Part shown: positions 32,804 through 38,619 of the stretch, one piece after another
Layout of the letters: every line of letters starts with the position of its first letter
Position numbering within the stretch: the first letter of the stretch is position 1
Assembly: GCA_964450685.1 (NCBI GenBank)
Contig: CAYVDN010000003.1
Span: 46,116 to 110,115, forward strand
Length of the DNA: 64,000 nucleotides
Reading direction: 5' to 3'
From: JBAOHV01 sp964450685
Lineage (GTDB): Bacteria > Actinomycetota > Acidimicrobiia > Acidimicrobiales > Microtrichaceae
Translations under genes and position numbers: made by a program
The notes under the pieces: generated by a model
Told to the model about the DNA's origin: nothing
Databases searched by the model: none
The model's input: only the letters and a program-made list of their open reading frames with translations

Positions 32804-33225
32804 TAGAACACCCCCCCGACCACGGCGTAGCCACGCTGGCCGTACCGCTGGATCCGCTGCGGGCTCGCCTCGTAGATCGTCTGGATGTCCTGGCGCCAGG
32901 CCAGGCTGGTGCAGAACGTGTCGAAGTTGTAGGACTCCACCACCGCCACGCCGATGTCGTAGCGCTGGAACCACTCGGCCGCCGCCTCGGCGATGGCCTG
33001 GCCCTGGAACGTCACCACGTCGATGAACATGCTCAGGCGGTAGATCTTGTCCTGGAGGCACTTCAGCGCCGTCTCGGACCAGTGCCAGTTGTCGGGGTCG
33101 TCCAGCACCTCCACCGGGGTGCGGAGCCCCCGGCGCTTCTCCCGGTACGTGGGGACGGCCAGCAGGCCCTCCAGCACCACGATCGACCGAGAGGTGCCCC
33201 ACGTTGCAAGGTCGCCGCCCTCCAT
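32803..33225 (-). CDS. Hypothetical protein between helicase and loader (140 aa)
   Basis: ATG 33225 overlaps the loader stop (TGATG), with GGGGG near the SD position; the frame upstream is only shadow. Product MEGGDLATWGTSRSIVVLEG contains several alpha/beta elements (RLSMFIDVVTFQGQAI, YDIGVAVVESYNFDTF). No catalytic motif or known family is apparent. Its conserved-looking position in the loader-helicase pair suggests a replication accessory role. Confidence 0.7.
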   Translation of the reverse strand: MEGGDLATWGTSRSIVVLEGLLAVPTYREKRRGLRTPVEVLDDPDNWHWSETALKCLQDKIYRLSMFIDVVTFQGQAIAEAAAEWFQRYDIGVAVVESYNFDTFCTSLAWRQDIQTIYEASPQRIQRYGQRGYAVVGGVF

Positions 33226-33842
33226 CAGGCCCCCAGCTGCGGGAGGTCGATGATCACGGCGTACTCCGTGAGGAGCCGACCGAGCATGGAGTTGGGCGCC
33301 GGGAGCTTCCGGCCGCAGATCACGGTCACGAGACCCAGGTCGAGCCGCTGCTTGATGAGCTTGTCCAGCTCCATCTGCTTGAAGTCGGGCAGGTCCCAAT
33401 AGAACAGCTCGTCCACCACGAGGGGCTCGATCATCGTGAGCTTCAGGAAGGCGTCCTCGTAGGCCCGAAACTCCTCCCAGAGGATGTCGTTGCGAGTGTC
33501 GTTCACCAGCATGCGTTCGTACCAGCGCTTGCGCTCCAGGTCCTCGACGTAGCGTGACTCACTCCAGTAGCCCATGCGGCTGGCGCCGCAGAGCATGGCG
33601 GCGTAGACGCCGAGCCAGGTCTTGCCGGACTTGAACTCGCCGTGGAGATAGAGACACCGTGAGTCCTCGTCCTCGGCCCACGCCTTGAGCCGGGGCACGA
33701 GGGGCTTGTGCGGCAGCTTGGCGGCGCTGAGGTGGAACACCCGAGGGTCTCCCGGCATCGTCGCCGCCTCACGCACCACGGTGCTGATGGGCTTGCCGAT
33801 GTCGGTGACCGGACGGAGGTGGGGGATCTCATCTTCGCTCAT
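33225..33842 (-). CDS. DnaC-like helicase loader (AAA+)
   Basis: A 205-aa protein. Walker A is GEFKSGKT (68-75), Walker B LVVDELFY (Asp 144/Glu 145), sensor-1-like TVICGRK, and an Arg in LGRLLTEYA as the possible finger. The size and simple architecture fit DnaC/DnaI loaders. It lies between the initiator (ATGA overlap) and the DnaB-like helicase, the same order as lambda O-P. It would deliver helicase to the melted origin. Confidence 0.85.
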   Translation of the reverse strand: MSEDEIPHLRPVTDIGKPISTVVREAATMPGDPRVFHLSAAKLPHKPLVPRLKAWAEDEDSRCLYLHGEFKSGKTWLGVYAAMLCGASRMGYWSESRYVEDLERKRWYERMLVNDTRNDILWEEFRAYEDAFLKLTMIEPLVVDELFYWDLPDFKQMELDKLIKQRLDLGLVTVICGRKLPAPNSMLGRLLTEYAVIIDLPQLGA

Positions 33843-34981
33843 TGGGCCGCCCGGAACTGCTCAGGGATGTAGATATCAACCGGCGCAGCTTCCTCGGCCG
33901 CACGGCGGGCATGGTACGCCTCCTGCTGGGCTCGGAAGGCATCGGCCGCCTCGTCCACGGGAGCCGCAGCCTCTCGGGCTCGGCGCAGCTTCTCGAAGTC
34001 CTTGGCCATGTACCGGAACACCGGCATCCGATCGCCGGGCTGAGAGATCTCTCCGGAAGCGACCATGGCGCAGTAAGCCACGATGGCCTCGGCCGCCGCC
34101 TCCTCCGAGCCGCAGCGGGGGATCAGATCCTGGTTGACCCAGGCATGGAACACCGACTTCTGCGACCCCGCCCAGGGCTGGAACGGGAGCGAGAGCTTGT
34201 TGACGATGGCTCGGGTCTTCGCCCACTCGGCCTCGAACACCAGGCCCAGGCGGAAGGCAGGGGCGTGGGTCTTCTTCGGCTTCTGCACGTGATCGTCAGG
34301 CTGCTCCTCGGGAGCACCGATGGTCGGGCTCTTGGGTCTGGGCTGGGCCACTGCGTTGTCCTCCTCGACGGTGGCAGACAGTATCACACTCTTCGGTCGG
34401 CGGGGGCGAAGCCGCCGCACTTCTCTAGAAGTACTACTCTCTCCCTTACTATCTACTGTGCTCGTGGGGAAGGAAATACCGGCCAAGAAGCCCGAGATTT
34501 CAGGGGTTTCGGGTAGTAGCAACAAAGTTGCGAGCGTGCCAGATTGGCACTCTGAGAATGCCAATTTGGCACTCTCACCGCTGAAGATTTCGTGAGCCAG
34601 CTTGTCGTCCAGCATCAGGATATCAACAAGACAAGCAAATGTGATCTGGTAGATCGGGTACTCGCCGGGCTTCTTCAGGGACGCCACCTGGCGCACCTCA
34701 GAGGTCATGACCCCGGCGTCGTGGAGCATGGTCAGGTGCCTGTGCAGGGACCTGAGGGACACACCGAAACGCTCGGCCCAATCGGCCATGCTCTTGGTCT
34801 GGACCCATGCCCAGGGCTCGGCGGGGTGGCTCCGGCGGATGATCTCGGCCAGGAGCGGACCAGCGGGTCCGAGGTTGTTGTTCTTCGCCCAGCGCTGTGC
34901 GTTGTTGGCGGCGGTCGTGCGGTAGCGGTAGAAGTCCTTGCGCATCTCATCCAGAGGGGTGTTGCGCTGCGTGGTACTCAC
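33839..34981 (-). CDS. Replication initiator (lambda O-like) containing candidate origin
   Basis: A 380-aa protein from GTG 34981 (MSTTQRNTPLDEMRKDFY). The N-terminal 120 residues include a winged HTH (SMADWAERFGVSLRSLHRHL, then TMLHDAGVMTSEVRQV). Residues about 130-210 form an unstructured Ser/Thr/Arg linker. The C-terminal half is helical (WVNQDLIPRCGSEEAAAEA). The DNA for the linker is AT-rich and carries TGCCA-N3-TGGCA repeats, as gene O of lambda carries its own origin. The loader gene follows with ATGA overlap. No SD seen. Confidence 0.75.
   Translation of the reverse strand: MSTTQRNTPLDEMRKDFYRYRTTAANNAQRWAKNNNLGPAGPLLAEIIRRSHPAEPWAWVQTKSMADWAERFGVSLRSLHRHLTMLHDAGVMTSEVRQVASLKKPGEYPIYQITFACLVDILMLDDKLAHEIFSGESAKLAFSECQSGTLATLLLLPETPEISGFLAGISFPTSTVDSKGESSTSREVRRLRPRRPKSVILSATVEEDNAVAQPRPKSPTIGAPEEQPDDHVQKPKKTHAPAFRLGLVFEAEWAKTRAIVNKLSLPFQPWAGSQKSVFHAWVNQDLIPRCGSEEAAAEAIVAYCAMVASGEISQPGDRMPVFRYMAKDFEKLRRAREAAAPVDEAADAFRAQQEAYHARRAAEEAAPVDIYIPEQFRAAQ
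34425..34571. other. Candidate replication origin: AT-rich tract plus dyad repeats
   Basis: Inside the initiator gene. TGCCA-GAT-TGGCA (34537-34549) and TGCCA-ATT-TGGCA (34559-34571) form two direct repeats spaced 22 bp, each internally palindromic and followed by CTCT. GCAAC-AAA-GTTGC (34519-34531) has the same 5-3-5 geometry. An AT-richer stretch lies at about 34425-34500. This is the plan of lambda ori: iterons beside a melting region in the initiator gene. No experimental support is possible here. Confidence 0.55.
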
Positions 34982-35142
34982 CGTCTATGTTGGAAGGCGT
35001 ACGCAGCGGGTGTTGGTTGTGTGGGTTACCCGGTGTTGATGTCGGTGTGGAGACACTCCTTCGTTGGCCGGTTGTGGTGACCTGACGGGCTGACCCTACA
35101 GCCAACACCCCTGCGGTGTCTACCAAGGCAGAGGAACTCTCG
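34982..35142. promoter_or_regulatory. Divergent intergenic region between initiator and membrane-protein gene
   Basis: 161 bases without a gene, rich in GTGTTG/GTGTGG runs. GGGTGTTGG (35008-35016) and CCAACACCC (35102-35110) are a perfect 9-bp inverted repeat 85 bases apart. I see no convincing -35/-10 pair. Both operons must be controlled from here. Confidence 0.4.
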
Positions 35143-35439
35143 GTGATCCATCTCATGCTCGTAGCTCTAGCTGTCCACCTCGTCTCGACGGTGTTGACCA
35201 TGCAGCCGATCACGATCTCCGTCCCCCGCTGGGCCTGGCACTCGATCTGGGCAGCGGTGTGTGTCACACTTGAGTGTGTTACACTAGGCGCCGACCACTG
35301 GCTCCAGGGCCTGGCCGCCGGAGGCGTCGTGCTCATCCTGAGCAGGCTCGATGACTTCCTCGTGACGGCCGCTGACCTGGCGCTGCTGCGACTCAAGCGT
35401 GCGGCCTTCGAGCTGCGCAACCGACCCCCAACCCCATAG
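35143..35439 (+). CDS. Small integral membrane protein
   Basis: I choose GTG 35143, with GAGGA seven bases upstream; GTG 35116 would add nine residues (MSTKAEELS). The 98-aa product has hydrophobic segments about IHLMLVALAVHLVSTVL, HSIWAAVCVTLECVTLG and WLQGLAAGGVVLIL, so two or three spans, then a basic tail (LLRLKRAAFELRNR). Holin-like size and topology, but no lysis genes are adjacent. It is first in the plus-strand island. Two GTGT-N-ACAC palindromes lie within it. Confidence 0.6.
   Translation: MIHLMLVALAVHLVSTVLTMQPITISVPRWAWHSIWAAVCVTLECVTLGADHWLQGLAAGGVVLILSRLDDFLVTAADLALLRLKRAAFELRNRPPTP
35259..35285. promoter_or_regulatory. Two GTGT...ACAC palindromes
   Basis: GTGTG-T-CACAC (35259-35269) and AGTGT-GTT-ACACT (35273-35285) stand side by side inside the membrane-protein gene, 170 bases before the Acb2-domain gene. 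Tandem placement suggests cooperative binding by a dimeric regulator. Confidence 0.4.
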
Positions 35440-35448
35440 GAGTATCAC
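35439..35448 (+). promoter_or_regulatory. Start-associated GGAGTATCAC
   Basis: Three bases before ATG 35452, the same spacing as before thyX. GGAG acts as SD; TATCAC matches a half-site of the dispersed operator-like motif. The first base is the last base of the upstream stop codon. Confidence 0.5.
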
Positions 35449-35451
35449 ATC

Positions 35452-37113
35452 ATGGCCATCATGCACTTCGTCGCCGGTACCGGCACGATGCCCCGAGCCG
35501 AGGTCCGTGCGGTCCTCAACGACCTCTGGGCGGCCGAGGACAACCTCACCCCCACCGGTCAGCTCGTCGGCATCTACTTCGTCATCGAGGCGCAGGTCGA
35601 GCCGGGCGAGGGCCACCAGGCGTTCGTGGAGTGGCTGCACGAGCAGGGCCTGACCTACTACGTGATCTCGCCCCCCGGGCAGGCGCCGCACGTGCTGTAC
35701 AACGGTGCCACCCAGGTGATGGACGGCGCTGCGATCTCGCCCTTCATCTACGCCCAGAGCGCCGTGGCGCAGGGCATGCCGGTCAACCTGCTGGCGCTCT
35801 TCGTGGACCCGTCCAACGAGAACCCGCTCGACGCCCAGCTCGTCCAGACGGTGGAGTCCTTCACCGATGCGGGCTACCCGGCCAAGGCGATGAACGCCCA
35901 GATGTGGGACCTGGCCATGACCCAGCCCGCCGAGGCCGTGGTCGATCCGGCGCAGACCGCCGTCGCCCAGCTGCCGCAGGCCGCCCCGGCACCCGCCCCC
36001 GTGGCCCCGGCTCCCGCTCCGCAGCTCCCGGCCGCCGTCGATCAGACGCCCCCGACCGGACCCGTCGGCCAGGTCCAGGCGCCCGCCTTCATCCAGAACG
36101 GCCCGGCCGAGCAGGCGGCGCCCGTGGCCGCACCGGCCCCCATCGACCCGGCGCAGCAGGCGCAGATCGACGCCTACCAGCAGCAGCTGGCCGCCGTGCA
36201 GGCCCAGGAGGCGACGCTCCCGGCCGCCCCGAACCCGCCCGCCGTCGAGGCTCCGGCCAACCCGAGCCCGGCGCCCGCCCCGGCCCCGGCCGGTGGTGTG
36301 CGCTGGCCCACCGACGGCGAGCTGGACGAGATGACCATCGCCGACAAGCGCTCGCTGGGCAAGGACCTCTTCGCCAAGGGCCTCATCCCGGCGCCGGTCG
36401 CCGACGATGGCCGCTCGCCCAGCTGGAAGGCTGGTGACCCGATCGTCCTCGCCATCAAGCAGGGCCGGGCCAACGCCATCGGCACGCCCGCACCGGAGGC
36501 CCCGGCGCCCCAGGTGGCCGTCGTGGAGCCCACCGCTCCCGTCGCCATCCCCGGCGCCATGTCGCCCGAGGAGCACGCCGCCCGGGTCGCCGCCATCCCG
36601 CCGATGAACCCGGCCCTCCAGGAGCTGCCGGTGCAGTCGCCGTACGGCATCCCGCCCGGTGGTCCGGACGTGGCCGCCCCCACCGTCGAGCAGGTCGGCC
36701 CCGCTCCCGGTCCCGACGGCGACGAGGAGATGTCGGCCGACGCTCTGCCCTCGGGCGAGGAGCCCCTGACGCTCGGCCAGCTGTCGCCGGAGCAGTTCTC
36801 CCAGCAGGCGCAGGACATGTTGGAGGCCCGTGCCACCGAGCGTGGCATCGAGCTGTTCCGGTCCCGCTTCCCGGCCAACTACGGCCCCGAGGCCGCCAAC
36901 GACGTGTCCCTGCTGCACGAGCACGCCAAGGACTTCGCCGAGGCGATCTATCGCCTCACCGGGCGCCGGAGCCCCGAACTGACGGTGGCCATCAACAAGC
37001 TCCAGGAGACCATCTTCTGGGCCGAGGCGGCGCTCACCCGCTACGACGACGTGGCGCCGGACATCACCTTCATCACGCAGACCCCGGCCTTCCCCCAGGA
37101 GCCGCAGGTCTGA
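35452..37113 (+). CDS. Large multidomain protein with C-terminal Acb2-like cyclic-nucleotide-binding domain
   Basis: A 553-aa protein. Residues 1-155 look like a Rossmann-type alpha/beta domain (MHFVAGTGTMPRAEVRAVL, LVGIYFVIEA). An Ala/Pro linker follows, then a small domain (about 280-345, MTIADKRSLGKDLFAKGLI) and more linker. Residues about 487-530 (LLHEHAKDFAEAIYRL, SPELTVAINKLQETI, FWAEAALTRY) match the helical hairpin of Acb2/DUF7681, which as a small phage protein sequesters cyclic oligonucleotides to block CBASS immunity. A fused Acb2 at the end of a large protein is unusual. The RyR gene follows. Confidence 0.65.
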   Translation: MAIMHFVAGTGTMPRAEVRAVLNDLWAAEDNLTPTGQLVGIYFVIEAQVEPGEGHQAFVEWLHEQGLTYYVISPPGQAPHVLYNGATQVMDGAAISPFIYAQSAVAQGMPVNLLALFVDPSNENPLDAQLVQTVESFTDAGYPAKAMNAQMWDLAMTQPAEAVVDPAQTAVAQLPQAAPAPAPVAPAPAPQLPAAVDQTPPTGPVGQVQAPAFIQNGPAEQAAPVAAPAPIDPAQQAQIDAYQQQLAAVQAQEATLPAAPNPPAVEAPANPSPAPAPAPAGGVRWPTDGELDEMTIADKRSLGKDLFAKGLIPAPVADDGRSPSWKAGDPIVLAIKQGRANAIGTPAPEAPAPQVAVVEPTAPVAIPGAMSPEEHAARVAAIPPMNPALQELPVQSPYGIPPGGPDVAAPTVEQVGPAPGPDGDEEMSADALPSGEEPLTLGQLSPEQFSQQAQDMLEARATERGIELFRSRFPANYGPEAANDVSLLHEHAKDFAEAIYRLTGRRSPELTVAINKLQETIFWAEAALTRYDDVAPDITFITQTPAFPQEPQV

Positions 37114-37204
37114 CGTAGGACGCCGGGGGCTATGCCGAGTCGCCCGGACAGAACAGCCCGGTGGGTGGTTGCCCCATGCAGCCTCCCCACCAGGCTGTTT
37201 GCTT

Positions 37205-37216
37205 GATACAGATATC
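37205..37216. promoter_or_regulatory. GATA-CAGA-TATC operator-like site before the RyR gene
   Basis: A near-palindrome 20 bases before ATG 37236 and just before the GGAGGAGAGG SD. It lies in the 122-base gap after the Acb2-domain gene; the rest of the gap (37114-37204) shows only a TGGTTGCCCC-rich stretch. Confidence 0.45.
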
Positions 37217-37235
37217 ACAGGAGGAGAGGTACACC

Positions 37236-37613
37236 ATGAAGCAGTTCACACCCGAGGAGATCGCCGAGATCACCCACCAGGCCAACCAGGCGCTGCGCAA
37301 GCTCCTGGGCGAGCCCGGCGCCAACCCGTCCTGGGAGGACTCGTCGTTCGAGCAGCGGGAGTCCGTGCGCCAGGGCGTCATCGGGATTCTGGAGGGCAAC
37401 ACGCCCGAGCAGAGCCACGCCGGGTGGTTGGCCTTCAAGACCGACAACGGCTGGACCTACGGCGAGGTCAAGGACGAGGAGGCCCGGACGCACCCGTGCA
37501 TGGTGCCCTACGAGGAGCTGCCGCCCGAGCAGAAGCTCAAGGACCACCTGTTCTCGGCGATCGTGAAGACCTTCGCCGGGTTCGCCTACGCACACGAGCA
37601 CGGCGGGGTGTAG
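37236..37613 (+). CDS. RyR domain protein
   Basis: A 125-aa protein with a strong SD (GGAGGAGAGG). Residues 1-55 are helical (MKQFTPEEIAEITHQANQAL, VRQGVIGILEGN). Residues 60-112 are a ryanodine-receptor RyR repeat: SHAGWLAFK, NGWTYGEVKD, THPCMVPYEELP, KDHLFSAIV. Stand-alone RyR proteins of this exact layout are common in phages; comparative work predicts that prokaryotic RyR domains sense nucleotide-derived signals in conflict systems. Adjacent to an Acb2-like protein it may act in the same counter-defence. Confidence 0.85.
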   Translation: MKQFTPEEIAEITHQANQALRKLLGEPGANPSWEDSSFEQRESVRQGVIGILEGNTPEQSHAGWLAFKTDNGWTYGEVKDEEARTHPCMVPYEELPPEQKLKDHLFSAIVKTFAGFAYAHEHGGV

Positions 37614-37641
37614 TATCTCACCTGTCGCAGCGGGTACCCAC

Positions 37642-37698
37642 GAGACGGCCGAGAGCTGCACGGCATGCCGGTTCGAGTCCGGTCCGGCCGTCTCACCA
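37642..37698 (+). ncRNA. tRNA-like element: acceptor and T-arm only, ending ACCA
   Basis: GAGACGGCC (37642-37650) pairs with GGCCGTCTC (37686-37694), followed by ACCA. Inside, GCCGG-TTCGAGT-CCGGT (37667-37683) is a good T-arm with the TTCGA consensus. Only about 16 bases remain between the 5' strand and T-arm, too few for D and anticodon arms. It may be a tRNA remnant, an attachment-site core copied from a host tRNA 3' end, or a minihelix RNA. It is not a working standard tRNA. Confidence 0.4.
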
Positions 37699-37708
37699 TC
37701 TAACAGGA

Positions 37709-37745
37709 GGGGGCCGGTCTCGCAAGGGACCCGCCCCCTTCTTAC
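37709..37745 (+). terminator. Rho-independent terminator of the plus-strand island
   Basis: GGGGGC (37709-37714) pairs with GCCCCC (37733-37738), and GGTC (37716-37719) with GACC (37728-37731) across a C-C mismatch. A TTCTT tract follows. It sits between the plus-strand island and the convergent virion block ending at 37747. Confidence 0.8.
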
Positions 37746-37746
37746 G

Positions 37747-38619
37747 TCAGCCCACCAGGCCGTTCTCGACCACGCCGGAGGAGCGCCAGTTGGTGCCGCT
37801 GAAGATCGTGCCGTAGTGATCACCGGTCGAGACCGGGAACACCACGCCGCCAGCGTCGAAGGTGTCCTGGAACGAGTCCACCGGGCCGAGTGAGATCATC
37901 GACATCGACATCTGCTGGAGGCTCGCCGTGAAGTGGGCCGGGTTCTCGTCGTCGGCGCCCGTGAGCGTGGGGGTGAGCACGCCGTCGGCGAAGCTGTAGG
38001 TCAGGGCCTGCTGGACCGAGGCGCCGAAGTACTCGAAGCGCCAGCGCAGCTCGTCGTTGGGCGCCAGCATCACCAGCTCGGTGTCCTTCAGCACGAAAGG
38101 GTACTTCCCCGACGCCGGGGAGATACCGGTGTCGAAGGGGTAGGCCGACTGGCGCACCGAGGCGCTCGGCCAGCTCTGGCCCCGGTAGAAGCTCACCGAG
38201 CCCGACATCGAGTGGCTGGTGAAGCCCCGGAGGCTCCACTGCACCAGGAACATGCGAGAGAGGCCGTCGGCGGGGGCGATGTACTTCCAGCCCGCCAGGT
38301 CCGTGGTGGGGCGCAACAGGGCCGTGATGCGGCTGAAGCGGTCGGCCTGGGAGCTGATGAGCTTGCTCCGGAGCCAGAACCAGTCGGGGGCGTCGGTCTC
38401 AGCCCGCCCCGGCCAGTCGGAGTCCTTGTAGGTCCAGGTCGTGTCCCGATCGAAGGGGATCCCGTCGGGGGTGTCCTCGGTGACACCCTGGAACGACTCG
38501 ATGCCGACCGAGGGCCGGAAGGTGTCCACGATGTCGCCGATGTCGGAGGGCTCGACACCACCCTCGTCCTGGTCGTTGCTGAACTTGGCCCGGAGCTGGG
38601 CAGTGGTGCGGTCGGGCAT
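37747..38619 (-). CDS. Virion structural protein (290 aa)
   Basis: ATG 38619 (MPDRTTAQLRAKFSNDQDEG) is set by GAGGAG five bases upstream and a TGATG overlap. After a short helical start the protein is beta-rich, with many Trp/Phe/Tyr residues (WTYKDSDWPGRAE, GFTSHSMSGSVSFYRGQ), typical of peripheral tail or fiber-attached proteins. It is the last gene of the virion block and is coupled to the 1019-aa protein. No enzymatic motif is seen. Exact role unknown. Confidence 0.65.
   Translation of the reverse strand: MPDRTTAQLRAKFSNDQDEGGVEPSDIGDIVDTFRPSVGIESFQGVTEDTPDGIPFDRDTTWTYKDSDWPGRAETDAPDWFWLRSKLISSQADRFSRITALLRPTTDLAGWKYIAPADGLSRMFLVQWSLRGFTSHSMSGSVSFYRGQSWPSASVRQSAYPFDTGISPASGKYPFVLKDTELVMLAPNDELRWRFEYFGASVQQALTYSFADGVLTPTLTGADDENPAHFTASLQQMSMSMISLGPVDSFQDTFDAGGVVFPVSTGDHYGTIFSGTNWRSSGVVENGLVG

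Noticed and set aside
37642..37698. A complete functional tRNA gene
   Set aside because: T-arm and acceptor pairing are good, but there is no room for D and anticodon arms, so I list it only as tRNA-like.
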